Positions 9,955-18,205 of a DNA stretch of 64,000 bases are shown in pieces. Numbering within the stretch: position 1 is the stretch's first letter; each line of letters starts with the position of its first letter. Both the position numbers and the translations under genes were made by a program. The DNA lies in NCBI RefSeq assembly GCF_003315295.1, contig NZ_QNRI01000003.1, forward strand, positions 186,001-250,000, given 5' to 3'. Under the pieces are notes generated by a model. It had not been told where the DNA came from. It worked only from the letters and a program-made list of their open reading frames with translations, and did not search any database. The stretch comes from Paraliobacillus ryukyuensis (lineage in GTDB: Bacteria > Bacillota > Bacilli > Bacillales > Amphibacillaceae).

Positions 9955-10875
9955 TCACATCAATCGGTTCATTGCTTGCTTCAAGTGTCCATCCGATTGC
10001 TTCAGATATGCCTGTGCTTTTTCGATATCCGTATCTGTCATTGCTACTAAAATGGCGACTTTCAACTCTTGCCCACACTGCTGATATAGCTTTCGGGCTT
10101 CTGGTTCTGTCATTGCTGTCAGATCCATTAATGTGTCTACCGCTCGTTGCACTAGTTTTTGATTGATCGGTTGAACATCGACCATTTGATTCTGAAATAC
10201 TTTACCTAACCGCACCATGGTGCCAGTAGAAAGCATATTGAGCACCATTTTTTGCGCCGTACCTGCTTTTAGTCTTGTCGAACCACGGATAACTTCAGCA
10301 CCAACCACTACTTCGATTGGGATATCACTAACGGCTGAGGCATCGGTTTCAGGGTTGCAGCTAATGGAAATGGTTACTGCGCCTATTTTTCTCCCGAATT
10401 GGAGCGCTGATAAGACATAGGGAGTAGATCCGCTAGCACTCAAGCCAATAAGCACATCGGCTTGGTTTAATTCATAAGACTTCAACTCCGTCACCACATC
10501 TATTCCGCTATCTTCATGTTGCTCTAGTGGTTTCCACATCGCTTCTTTACCACCAGCAATTAACCCAATCCAGCGATCTTCCTTCACAGAAAAAGTCGGT
10601 CCCAATTCCGCTGCATCTAACACCCCTAGCCGCCCACTTGTACCTGCACCTATTACAAACACACGCGCACCATGATGCCACTTTTTAACGATCAAATCAA
10701 TTGCAGCCGCTATGGCTGGTAACGCTTGTTTCACACCAGGATCAATTGCATGATCTTCTTGATTCATGGTTTGTACAATTTCTAGTGATGACATTTCATC
10801 AAGTGTTAAACTATTTTGATTCGTTGCTTCTGTTACGTTTTTTTGCATGTAAACACCCCATTGAGTCTCTAGCAT
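9955..10875 (-). CDS. murQ: N-acetylmuramic acid 6-phosphate etherase
   Basis: Cleaves the lactyl ether of MurNAc-6-phosphate to GlcNAc-6-phosphate and D-lactate, feeding wall-derived MurNAc into the nag pathway. The SIS fold is shown by GAGTSGRLGVLDAAELGPTF (about residues 76-95) and GSTRLKAGTAQKMVLNML; the length (306) is normal. The ATG at 10875 overlaps the nagR stop as TAATG; an internal ATG at 10848 (MQKNVTEATNQN) also has a GGGGTG site and may be the true start. It is the last gene of nagA-nagB-nagR-murQ, so induction by NagR release is likely. No MurNAc PTS gene is seen nearby. Confidence 0.93.
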   Translation of the reverse strand: MLETQWGVYMQKNVTEATNQNSLTLDEMSSLEIVQTMNQEDHAIDPGVKQALPAIAAAIDLIVKKWHHGARVFVIGAGTSGRLGVLDAAELGPTFSVKEDRWIGLIAGGKEAMWKPLEQHEDSGIDVVTELKSYELNQADVLIGLSASGSTPYVLSALQFGRKIGAVTISISCNPETDASAVSDIPIEVVVGAEVIRGSTRLKAGTAQKMVLNMLSTGTMVRLGKVFQNQMVDVQPINQKLVQRAVDTLMDLTAMTEPEARKLYQQCGQELKVAILVAMTDTDIEKAQAYLKQSDGHLKQAMNRLM

Positions 10876-11597
10876 TACCGTTGGAGATCGATGATAAATT
10901 TATATCGATCGGCACGATAGGACGACTTTACCACTTCAAATGGTCTGCCATCTTCCAATAGCGAGATCCGTTGCATTAACAAAATCGGATCGGCTTCTTC
11001 TATTTCTAAATAGCCTCTCTCTTCTTCATTGGAAATAGACGCCTCGATCATTTGCGTGCCACCTTTAATTTTTAGTTGAAGTACACGTTCAACATAGGCA
11101 TATAAAGAATCTTTTACAATATCCTCGGTTAACCCCGGGACAAGATTGGCTGAGATATATGTTCGCTCTAAAGCCATCGGAATGTCTTCTGCTAAACGAA
11201 TTCGCTTGATTTCGTAGACTGGCCCATGCTCCTTAATCCCAAGTTTCTCGGCGAGTTCGGCAGAAGCAGGCAAAATTTCAAAATGAATTAATCTATTACT
11301 CGGCTGTAATCCTCTTGCTTTCATATCTTCTGTGAAACTAGTTAATTCACGTAGCGGTTGTTCCATTTTATGTTCCATGACAAATGTGCCTTTCCCCTTG
11401 ATGCGATATAGGAAGCGCTCATTCACCAAATTATTTATCGCTTGGCGTACGGTCATGCGACTAATTTGAAATTGTTCGGCATACTCCCTTTCAGATGGCA
11501 GTATGTCGCCTGGATTCAATTCGCCTGTTTCGATCAATTGTTTGATCTTCTCTTCTAATTGGTGATAAATCGGAATGGGTGACTGTTTATCAATCAT
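10875..11597 (-). CDS. nagR: GntR/HutC-family regulator of amino-sugar genes (NagR/YvoA-like)
   Basis: Repressor of 240 residues. The N-terminal winged helix (about 10-75: PIYHQLEEKIKQLIETGEL, LPSEREYAEQFQISRMTVRQA) is a GntR DNA-binding domain; residues 80-235 are a UTRA effector domain with the HutC-type VYEIKRIRLAEDIPMALERTY stretch. In B. subtilis the homologue binds dre sites and is released by glucosamine-6-P or GlcNAc-6-P. Two dre-like sequences lie upstream of nagA, so autoregulation is likely. It is 27 bp from nagB and overlaps murQ by one base. Confidence 0.9.
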   Translation of the reverse strand: MIDKQSPIPIYHQLEEKIKQLIETGELNPGDILPSEREYAEQFQISRMTVRQAINNLVNERFLYRIKGKGTFVMEHKMEQPLRELTSFTEDMKARGLQPSNRLIHFEILPASAELAEKLGIKEHGPVYEIKRIRLAEDIPMALERTYISANLVPGLTEDIVKDSLYAYVERVLQLKIKGGTQMIEASISNEEERGYLEIEEADPILLMQRISLLEDGRPFEVVKSSYRADRYKFIIDLQR

Positions 11598-11624
11598 ACC
11601 TACTAACTCCCCCTCTTTGCGACA

Positions 11625-12371
11625 TTAAAACGTTAATGGTGTGTTGACATTTGTGTGTTGCAATGCCGCTTTATCTGCAATAACCGTCACATTTGCATGA
11701 TGGTGAAGAGCAGAAGCTGGAAATTGCTCATCCACTTGTTTGTCTAAAAGCTGTGCTAATGCTTTACTTTTTGCTTCACCAGCTATTAATAGTAAAATTT
11801 CTTTACTGCGTAGAATAGAACCAATCCCCATCGTAATGGCTTGTTTTGGCACATCCTCCATTGATTCAAAAAATCTGGCATTTGCTTGTCGAGTTGATTC
11901 TGCTAAATCTACCACATGTGTCGTGGAGTCAAAAGCTGTTCCAGGCTCATTAAAACCAATGTGACCATTTTCACCAATCCCAAGCACTTGCAAATCAATA
12001 CCACCATGTTCGCGAATCCTTTGTTCGTAATCGCGACACTCTTGCTGTTGCTCTGCCATTCCATTTGGTAAAAATATTTTTTCTTGCGGAATGTTTATAT
12101 GATGAAACAAATGCTTGTACATAAAAGTATGATAACTATTTGGGTGATCTGGCCTTACCCCAATATACTCATCCAAATTAAAGGAGGTTACATGCTGATA
12201 AGATGTACCGTTTGTTTGATGGTCTTGTACGATATTTTCGTAAGTGGAAATAGGAGTTCCGCCTGTCGCTAAACCAAGCACGATATTTTCTGTGTTACGT
12301 ACCCGATCTAGGATGATTTCTGCTGCTTTTTTCCCCATATCTTGATAATCTTCTACTTGGATTAGTTTCAT
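11625..12371 (-). CDS. nagB: Glucosamine-6-phosphate deaminase
   Basis: Converts glucosamine-6-P to fructose-6-P and ammonia, the entry of amino sugars into glycolysis. Conserved parts: LATGGTP (35-40), SFNLDEYIG with general acid/base Asp67, and GIGENGHIGFNEPG with His137 and the sugar-phosphate loop. At 248 residues it is the short Firmicute form without the C-terminal allosteric extension of the E. coli enzyme. The start directly follows the nagA stop (TAAATG), showing tight coupling. Confidence 0.96.
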   Translation of the reverse strand: MKLIQVEDYQDMGKKAAEIILDRVRNTENIVLGLATGGTPISTYENIVQDHQTNGTSYQHVTSFNLDEYIGVRPDHPNSYHTFMYKHLFHHINIPQEKIFLPNGMAEQQQECRDYEQRIREHGGIDLQVLGIGENGHIGFNEPGTAFDSTTHVVDLAESTRQANARFFESMEDVPKQAITMGIGSILRSKEILLLIAGEAKSKALAQLLDKQVDEQFPASALHHHANVTVIADKAALQHTNVNTPLTF

Positions 12372-13562
12372 TTAGCCATTCCGTCCTTTCTCATAAGCAA
12401 TCTCGCCTCTACATATCGTCATTACAACTTCATTTGCATCATTCAATACCACCATATCAGCATCTTTACCGGTTGTTAGACTTCCTTTTCGATTAAATAA
12501 ACCTAATTCTTGTGCGGGATTGCTGGCTGTCATTTTAACCGCTTCTTCTATTGAACAATTGGTAAATGCTAGTATATTTTGAAAAGCATTATTCATTTTT
12601 AACGTACTACCTGCAAGCGTACCGTCTGCTAAAGTTGCTTTCCGATCATTTACTGTCACTTGCTGACCACCTAAGTCATAGGCGCCATTTTTTAAACATT
12701 TTGCTCGAATTGCATCGGTAATTAACACTAAGCGTTCTGCCGTTTTTTGACGAAGGGCTAGTTGGACTGCTTCTTTAGTCGAATGAATCCCATCAGCAAT
12801 CAACTCCACCATTAATTCGTCCTTTACTAAAGCTGCTCCAACTACACCTGGTTCACGGTGATGAAACCCACGCATCTGGTTATACAAGTGCGTAACATGG
12901 GATACACCAGTAGCAATCGCAGCTTCCGCTTGCTCAAAAGTCGCATCCGTATGCCCCATTGACGCAATAATGCCTTGTTGCTTCAGGTATTGGATTAACA
13001 CTTCTGCTCCTTTTTGTTCCGGCGCTAATGTTACTAACCGAATCATATTCTTGGCGATACGTTGCCAATGCTGCATGAGCTCTACATTTGGCTCTAACAT
13101 ATGTTGAACTGGCTGTGCACCAGCTCTTTTTGGATTAACAAACGGGCCTTCCAAATGAATCCCGATAATTTCTGCTTGTCTATCACGTGGTCCGTGTGTA
13201 TGATATTCCGCCACATTTGCTAGTGCAGCTTCAATTGCTGTCGTACTTTGCGTCATCGTCGTAGCAAGAAAGCTCGTAGTACCTTCTTTTGGTAAAGCCG
13301 TAGCCATCGTTTCTAGTGCATCGTTCGTTGCATCCATGGTATCAGCACCATTCACGCCATGTATATGGATATCGATCATACCTGGAATAACTTTATGCGC
13401 ATCGGATAAGTCGATTACTTTAATGTTAGGTTCCACTACTTCATCAAGTTCATCCACGGTACCAACTTTACTAATTTGCGTCTCTTTTACTTTTATATAA
13501 CCATTTTTAATCACTTCTGTATCAGAATAAATGATTGCATTTTTTAAGATGAGTTGTTGCAT
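12372..13562 (-). CDS. nagA: N-acetylglucosamine-6-phosphate deacetylase
   Basis: Removes acetate from GlcNAc-6-P, the step before NagB. Amidohydrolase-fold marks are IDIHIHGVNGADTMDA (HIHG 66-69), metal-ligand Glu138 in IHLEGPF, His204 (GHTDATF), His225 (HLYNQM) and catalytic Asp283 in LITDAIRAK. Length 396 is usual. It is the first gene of the operon; its promoter carries a dre operator over the -35 box. It serves both exogenous GlcNAc and recycled wall sugars made by MurQ. Confidence 0.96.
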   Translation of the reverse strand: MQQLILKNAIIYSDTEVIKNGYIKVKETQISKVGTVDELDEVVEPNIKVIDLSDAHKVIPGMIDIHIHGVNGADTMDATNDALETMATALPKEGTTSFLATTMTQSTTAIEAALANVAEYHTHGPRDRQAEIIGIHLEGPFVNPKRAGAQPVQHMLEPNVELMQHWQRIAKNMIRLVTLAPEQKGAEVLIQYLKQQGIIASMGHTDATFEQAEAAIATGVSHVTHLYNQMRGFHHREPGVVGAALVKDELMVELIADGIHSTKEAVQLALRQKTAERLVLITDAIRAKCLKNGAYDLGGQQVTVNDRKATLADGTLAGSTLKMNNAFQNILAFTNCSIEEAVKMTASNPAQELGLFNRKGSLTTGKDADMVVLNDANEVVMTICRGEIAYEKGRNG

Positions 13563-13599
13563 TTTTCCACCACACTCTCTTTTTGTTTTGCCTAGTATT

Positions 13600-13634
13600 A
13601 ATATAACATTTTAAAATATAGTTGTCTATACCAG
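13600..13634 (-). promoter_or_regulatory. nagA promoter with embedded dre operator
   Basis: On the minus strand CTGGTATAGACAAC (13621-13634) resembles the NagR/YvoA dre operator. A -35 box TAGACA (13623-13628) lies inside it and a -10 box TATATT (13600-13605) follows at 17 bp. NagR bound here would block RNA polymerase. Confidence 0.8.
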
Positions 13635-13697
13635 ATGAAATGTAAAATCCTTTATTTAAGCTATTCATTATTTAAATAACGGTTAACTATTCACTTA

Positions 13698-13711
13698 CTG
13701 GTATAGACGAC
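13698..13711 (+). promoter_or_regulatory. Second dre operator
   Basis: CTGGTATAGACGAC on the plus strand differs from the first dre by one base and lies in inverted orientation 77 bp away, about seven helical turns, compatible with looping. It may also act on the divergent small genes at 13798-14207. Confidence 0.7.
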
Positions 13712-13857
13712 TAAACAACATTTTTTAATTCTTATTTATATACTTTCCAATTGGAAGATACACTAACGCTATCTTCTAGAATAAATGGAGGTTCATTTTG
13801 TGGAAAATGTGTGTTAATATGTTATTAATTGTAAAATTAGCATATGGAGGGTACTTT

Positions 13858-14043
13858 ATGAATAAAAAATTGTATCTTTTCTTATTACTATTAATTGCCG
13901 TGCCATTTATTGGTGATTTATTCATACATAGTGAATCGACTGCAACAATAATCAATATTATTGCATTAGCTGTCCTTCTTATTCTAGTAATTTATTTTAG
14001 GATTGCTTTTCGGGGCATTGATCATAGAAAGAATGCGGAGTGA
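13858..14043 (+). CDS. Small two-helix membrane protein
   Basis: A 61-residue protein from ATG 13858 (site GGAGGG seven bases before), beginning MNKKLYLFLLLLIAV, with two hydrophobic segments and a basic tail. The same frame is open from a TTG at 13798 that also has a GGAGG site, so a longer 81-residue form is possible. Function is not recognised. It is followed five bases after its stop by another small membrane protein gene. Confidence 0.5.
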   Translation: MNKKLYLFLLLLIAVPFIGDLFIHSESTATIINIIALAVLLILVIYFRIAFRGIDHRKNAE

Positions 14044-14048
14044 TCGTA

Positions 14049-14207
14049 ATGTGTAAATTTCATCTATTGCTTTCTCTACTTTTATGTTTCGTTGTAGCGA
14101 TTCTTAACTTTTATGTCCAGCAATACGTGTTTGGTATATTTATGTCTCTTTTATTTGTAACAAGTTTTGTCGCATGGATCAAACAAGTGAAGGCGCAACA
14201 TGAATAA
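14049..14207 (+). CDS. Small membrane protein, 52 residues
   Basis: ATG 14049 follows GGAG at 8 bases and opens MCKFHLLLSLLLCFVAIL, then FGIFMSLLFVTSFVAWI and a polar tail. Two membrane segments; family unknown. Close spacing to the previous stop suggests one transcript. A hairpin at 14389-14424 could end it; between lies a weak 48-codon frame at 14290 without a ribosome site. Confidence 0.45.
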   Translation: MCKFHLLLSLLLCFVVAILNFYVQQYVFGIFMSLLFVTSFVAWIKQVKAQHE

Positions 14208-14388
14208 TTTTGGTGAACATCCGTGCCTAGCTATACATGAGGAATAAACTAACTTCTTGAAATACATACCTAACGAAACAGACATCTCTATGGAATGCTT
14301 CCTCAAATCTGCCATTTTCTCATTACTTTTAGTCGCAGTAGTAGCTTCTTATTTTTTCTTTTCAAAACACAAAAAATACAAAACAAAA

Positions 14389-14424
14389 GGTAAAAATAAC
14401 GGTCTTAATAGCCTTATTTTTACC
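14389..14424 (+). terminator. Hairpin, possible terminator of the small membrane genes
   Basis: An 11-bp perfect stem GGTAAAAATAA / TTATTTTTACC with extra CGG/GCC pairing inside, followed by TTTG. The T tract is weak. Confidence 0.5.
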
Positions 14425-14517
14425 TTTGTATGAACTAGCATGGTTTATACTTGAGAATTAAATAAGTTCCCAAGAAGATCTATTTCTCAGTAATATTGCT
14501 GGCACGTCGCTACCGTT

Positions 14518-15081
14518 TTACCACTTCGAAATATACACGCCTTCATAATTCATCAGTTTTTCAATCAATACTTCTGCTTCATTTTCCATTACAATTAAGT
14601 CCTTATAACCTTGTTTCACAAAGCCTTGTTCAATCATATGATCAAACAATGTCATGATTGGCGCATAGTAGTTATTGATATTGAGCAATGCACATGGCTT
14701 TTGATGGTAACCAATCTGTGCCCATGTAAACACTTCAAACCATTCTTCTAATGTGCCTGTGCCACCAGGAAAAGCAATAAATCCATCTGCTAATTCTGCC
14801 ATCATCGCTTTTCGTTCGTGCATTGTTTTGACGACATGAAGCTCCGTCAGTTTTTCATGGGCAATTTCTACATCATTTAATTTTTCTGGAATGACACCGA
14901 TCACCTTACCACCTGCTTCTAACATACCGTCTGCCACTGCACCCATACAACCAACTGAAGATCCGCCGTATACAAGTTCTATTCCCGCTTCAGCTAACAA
15001 GTTACCTAATCGCCGTGCTTCTGTCATATAAACTGGATCTTTTCCCTTACTGGAACCACAATACACAGCTACCCGTTTCAT
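14518..15081 (-). CDS. LOG-family protein (YvdD-like nucleotide phosphoribohydrolase)
   Basis: Rossmann-like TIGR00730 protein of 187 residues. VYCGSSKG near the N-terminus, GGSSVGCMG at 39-47 and PGGTGTLEE at 105-113 are the family's nucleotide-binding and catalytic motif. Members release the base from nucleoside 5'-monophosphates; in plants this makes cytokinins, while the bacterial role is uncertain. It is a single minus-strand gene with a good AGGGCG-type site before ATG 15081. 'Lysine decarboxylase' in old databases is a misnomer. Confidence 0.9.
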   Translation of the reverse strand: MKRVAVYCGSSKGKDPVYMTEARRLGNLLAEAGIELVYGGSSVGCMGAVADGMLEAGGKVIGVIPEKLNDVEIAHEKLTELHVVKTMHERKAMMAELADGFIAFPGGTGTLEEWFEVFTWAQIGYHQKPCALLNINNYYAPIMTLFDHMIEQGFVKQGYKDLIVMENEAEVLIEKLMNYEGVYISKW

Positions 15082-15297
15082 ATCTATCGCCCTTTCTTAT
15101 CTGTTAATTATTATCTTTTCATATTATAGCAAAATGCATGAGCTTCTTGCGATATGTTATAACCTTATTTTTTTCTTCAACATTACTAATCAGCACCTTT
15201 AATTCCAACTATAATCATAAAAGCAAGCGTTTTTTCTATAAAACACGAACATTAAAACTATTTTTTTAAAAAAAGTTCGAAAAATTATTGACGTTTT

Positions 15298-15327
15298 TTG
15301 TCGTAAAGTGATATAACTATTACTATT
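15298..15327 (+). promoter_or_regulatory. Promoter of the M20/DUF3100 operon
   Basis: TTGACG (15298-15303), 18-bp spacer, TATAAC (15322-15327): a good sigma-A promoter about 38 bp upstream of the start of the M20 gene. Confidence 0.65.
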
Positions 15328-15364
15328 GATTACATGATTCGAAACAAACTATAAGGAGGGGCTT

Positions 15365-16630
15365 ATGGATTTTTCAAAACAGTATGATGCCATTAAACAG
15401 CTAGCAGACCAGATTTATGCTAACCCAGAGCTAGGCTATAAAGAAAAAAAAACAAAAGCACGTGTGCTTGATTATTTACAACAAGTAAATCCGAATATTG
15501 AATGGACTGATTTTAGTACCACAGGCTTTCGCACAACATTAGGATCGGAGAAAAAAGACTTACATATCGCATTTATTGCAGAGCTAGATGCGGTTTATGC
15601 ACCCTCACATTTTCGTGCCGATTCCGAAAATGGAGCAGCACATAATTGCGGTCACTATACACAGGTAGCGATTGCGCTTGCCTTATATCAACAATTATTT
15701 GAAACGAAAGCATACGAAGCATTCGATTTTCAACTAACATTTATTTTTGTTCCAGCTGAAGAATATTTAGATCTTCCTTACCGAGAGAAATTACGCAAGC
15801 AAGGATCGATTACCCATTATGGTGGAAAACCAGAAGCGATGCGGTTAGGCGTTTTTGATGATATTGACCTTGGTATTTGTGTCCATGCAATTGGTGGAGA
15901 ATTCGATCAACGAACCATCGAAATTAACAGTGATCTCGCAGGATTTTTATATAAAAAATATCATTTCAAAGGCAAAGCAACACATGCCGGCTTGGATCCA
16001 TTTTCGTCTGTTAACGCCTATAACATTTCTACCTTATTTAATACTGCGATCGGTTTATCGCGTCAGCAATTAGATGAAAAACACCAAGTGCGAATTAATC
16101 CAATTGTGATGAATGCTGATATGTCGACCAATGTGATTCCGAACCATATTACCGTTGGCTCTGACCTTCGTACCCAATCAGTGGATTATATGAAAGAAGT
16201 AGGAGATCGTCTGGATGCAGCAGCTAAAGGTTCTGCGCATGCATTAATGGGAGAGGTTGCGATTGATACACAAATGGGGTATCTCCCATTTAAGCAAGAC
16301 CGTTATCTTTCGACCTTTGTTGCTCGTGCTTTTGACAAAAATGACTCGATCGACGCGATGATGAACAACAATCCAATCAGTGCTGCAGGTGACATTGGTG
16401 ACTTGTCTTATATGATGCCATGTATTCAAATTGGTTATAGTGGGTTCACCGGCACGATTCACGGTGATGATTTTATCGATGTTGATCCAGAATATATTTA
16501 TTGTGTGTTTCCAGCATTTTTAGTAGATGTTTTGAACGAAATGAGTGGAAATCTTGATCAAGAAAAAATCTACCGACGAAGCTATCAAGACTACTTACAG
16601 TTGATTGCTTCCATCACAGAAACAAAATAA
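15365..16630 (+). CDS. M20-family metallopeptidase/amidohydrolase
   Basis: Cytoplasmic zinc hydrolase of 421 residues, probably cleaving an amide or peptide bond in a small imported compound. M20 features: AELDAVY (Asp75), AHNCGHYTQ (His93-His97), VPAEEY (about 135) and a GKATHAGLDPFSSVNA dimerisation/lid segment. AAGGAGGGG precedes the ATG by three bases. Two membrane-protein genes follow within 24 bp and one base, so transport and hydrolysis are likely linked. It resembles AbgB-like aminoacyl hydrolases, but substrate cannot be told from sequence. Confidence 0.85.
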   Translation: MDFSKQYDAIKQLADQIYANPELGYKEKKTKARVLDYLQQVNPNIEWTDFSTTGFRTTLGSEKKDLHIAFIAELDAVYAPSHFRADSENGAAHNCGHYTQVAIALALYQQLFETKAYEAFDFQLTFIFVPAEEYLDLPYREKLRKQGSITHYGGKPEAMRLGVFDDIDLGICVHAIGGEFDQRTIEINSDLAGFLYKKYHFKGKATHAGLDPFSSVNAYNISTLFNTAIGLSRQQLDEKHQVRINPIVMNADMSTNVIPNHITVGSDLRTQSVDYMKEVGDRLDAAAKGSAHALMGEVAIDTQMGYLPFKQDRYLSTFVARAFDKNDSIDAMMNNNPISAAGDIGDLSYMMPCIQIGYSGFTGTIHGDDFIDVDPEYIYCVFPAFLVDVLNEMSGNLDQEKIYRRSYQDYLQLIASITETK

Positions 16631-16654
16631 AAATATGTCTAGGGGGATGCGACA

Positions 16655-17443
16655 ATGAAACGAAATTTTGTCTATTTATTAGTGTTCGCTTTGCTTGTCA
16701 TTTCTGCGGCGGAATGGATTGGTTTTCAAACGATTTCCATTGGATCGATTACAATTAGTTTACTACCGCTAGTTTTTGCCATTCTGATTACTATGGTTTT
16801 AGGGATGAAGTTCTTACGTTTTGGTTTTATGAAAAAAATCTATAGTAAAGAGAATGTGGGATTTGCAAGTAAGTATCTTATCTTCATTATGCTTCCATTA
16901 ATGGCGCGTTACGGTGCGGATGTGGCACCAGAACTTAAGGAAATTCTACATGTTGGCTGGGTATTTGTTATTCAAGAACTTGGTAACTTAGGTACCGTTT
17001 TAATTGGGCTGCCGATTGCACTTTGGCTTGGCCTTCGTCGTGAAGCAATTGGGGCGACACTCGGTATTGGTCGCGAAGGGGAGTTAGCGTATATCTCGGA
17101 GAAATATACCCTTGAATCAAAAGAGGGGCGCGGTGTCTTGTCTTTATATATTATAGGTACGTTATTCGGCGCGCTATTCTTTAGTATTTTCGCTCCAATC
17201 TTGCTTGACCTTGGTTTCCGCCCAGAAGCATTAGCGATGGCAGCTGGTGTAGGATCAAGTAGTATGATGACCGGTGCATCTTCTACTTTAGTTGCGAGAT
17301 TGCCAGAAATGGAGAATACAATTCTTTCTTATGCAGCAGCAAGTCAGTTATTAACTAGCTTCTTAGGAACCTTTACAATGATCTTCCTAGCAGCACCACT
17401 GCAACAGTTCATGTACAAAGTGATAGTGAGAGGTGATCGATAA
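16655..17443 (+). CDS. DUF3100 family membrane protein, putative transporter
   Basis: Polytopic membrane protein of 262 residues with about seven to eight hydrophobic helices. The conserved centre ARYGADVAPELKEI, GRRE-like LGLRREAIGATLGIGREGELAYISEKY and the glycine/serine-rich MAAGVGSSSMMTGASS fit DUF3100. GGGGG precedes the ATG. It lies between the M20 hydrolase and another membrane protein whose start overlaps its stop (TAATG). A role in uptake of the M20 substrate is inferred only. Confidence 0.75.
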   Translation: MKRNFVYLLVFALLVISAAEWIGFQTISIGSITISLLPLVFAILITMVLGMKFLRFGFMKKIYSKENVGFASKYLIFIMLPLMARYGADVAPELKEILHVGWVFVIQELGNLGTVLIGLPIALWLGLRREAIGATLGIGREGELAYISEKYTLESKEGRGVLSLYIIGTLFGALFFSIFAPILLDLGFRPEALAMAAGVGSSSMMTGASSTLVARLPEMENTILSYAAASQLLTSFLGTFTMIFLAAPLQQFMYKVIVRGDR

Positions 17444-17928
17444 TGGAGAAAGGATTAAACCAGTATGTCAAATACGCATTAGTTCTATTGCTTAGTGTTG
17501 CCTTAATTCTATTCACGCAAGAATTTAAATTACTAAAGAACCCAGATAGTACGCCGGTCAATGCCATGACAATTGCTGGATTGGCTAGTCTTTGGTTATT
17601 CTCTATGATTGGAATCGGTATTTCTAAATTACTAGAGAAAACAAACATTCGTGTATTAAAAAACTTCCCAATTCTTGGATGGGTATCCATTACATCATTA
17701 ATTATGTGTTTGGTATTTGATTTCTTTATTACGGCTATTAGCGCTGTTGACTTTCTATCCATCACCACACCGATTCTAACATTTGCGGGCATCTCGGTTG
17801 CTGATCGCCTTGTCGATTTACGTAAAACATCATGGAAGATCGCGATTGTCGCTGTGTTTGTATTTATCGGTACGTATGCGGCAAGTGCCTTATTAGCGCA
17901 ATTTGGTTTGATGATAGCAGGAAAATAA
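17443..17928 (+). CDS. Membrane protein paired with DUF3100
   Basis: Membrane protein of 161 residues with about five hydrophobic segments (13-28, 45-62, 75-105, 110-125, 135-157). The ATG overlaps the stop of the DUF3100 gene, suggesting co-translation and perhaps a heteromeric carrier. I do not recognise a named family. A strong terminator follows 24 bp after the stop. Confidence 0.65.
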   Translation: MEKGLNQYVKYALVLLLSVALILFTQEFKLLKNPDSTPVNAMTIAGLASLWLFSMIGIGISKLLEKTNIRVLKNFPILGWVSITSLIMCLVFDFFITAISAVDFLSITTPILTFAGISVADRLVDLRKTSWKIAIVAVFVFIGTYAASALLAQFGLMIAGK

Positions 17929-17951
17929 TTGTATACGAAATAGTAGCGAAT

Positions 17952-17989
17952 ATCACACAAAACAAAAATCGTTTTGTGTGATTTTTTTG
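17952..17989 (+). terminator. Rho-independent terminator of the M20/DUF3100 operon
   Basis: A 12-bp perfect stem ATCACACAAAAC / GTTTTGTGTGAT, 7-base loop and seven T residues. Confidence 0.9.
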
Positions 17990-18026
17990 TTTTGTGGTGG
18001 GCAACTGGTATATAGCGTATGGCCGT

Positions 18027-18085
18027 GAACGCTGATGATCCGACCTCGAACGCCGATGATCGAGCCTTGAGCGCCGATAATAACT
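18027..18085. repeat. 21-bp imperfect tandem repeat (GAACGCCGATGATC type)
   Basis: Units start at 18027 (GAACGCTGATGATC), 18048 (GAACGCCGATGATC) and 18069 (GAGCGCCGATAATA), each 21 bp apart with changing 3' parts. It is GC-richer than its surroundings and lies in the non-coding gap 17990-18205. The reverse strand is open in a frame reading RSR-DHRRSR-like peptides, which is probably not a gene. Confidence 0.65.
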
Positions 18086-18205
18086 TACACACCTGCTAAT
18101 AACGTAAATTCCCATGAAAAAACTACTAATTTACCACATAACAACCAACCAATATATGATACCATTAGAAGTAATAACGTAACGCAATCTACGAGGAGTG
18201 AATCT

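Noticed and set aside
14290-14433. 48-codon frame after the small membrane genes
   Set aside because: No ribosome site, and its end runs through the hairpin at 14389-14424.
17409-18115. Long minus-strand frames opposite the DUF3100 partner gene and the 21-bp repeat
   Set aside because: They run over a clear plus-strand operon, its terminator and tandem repeats; no ribosome site or family pattern.
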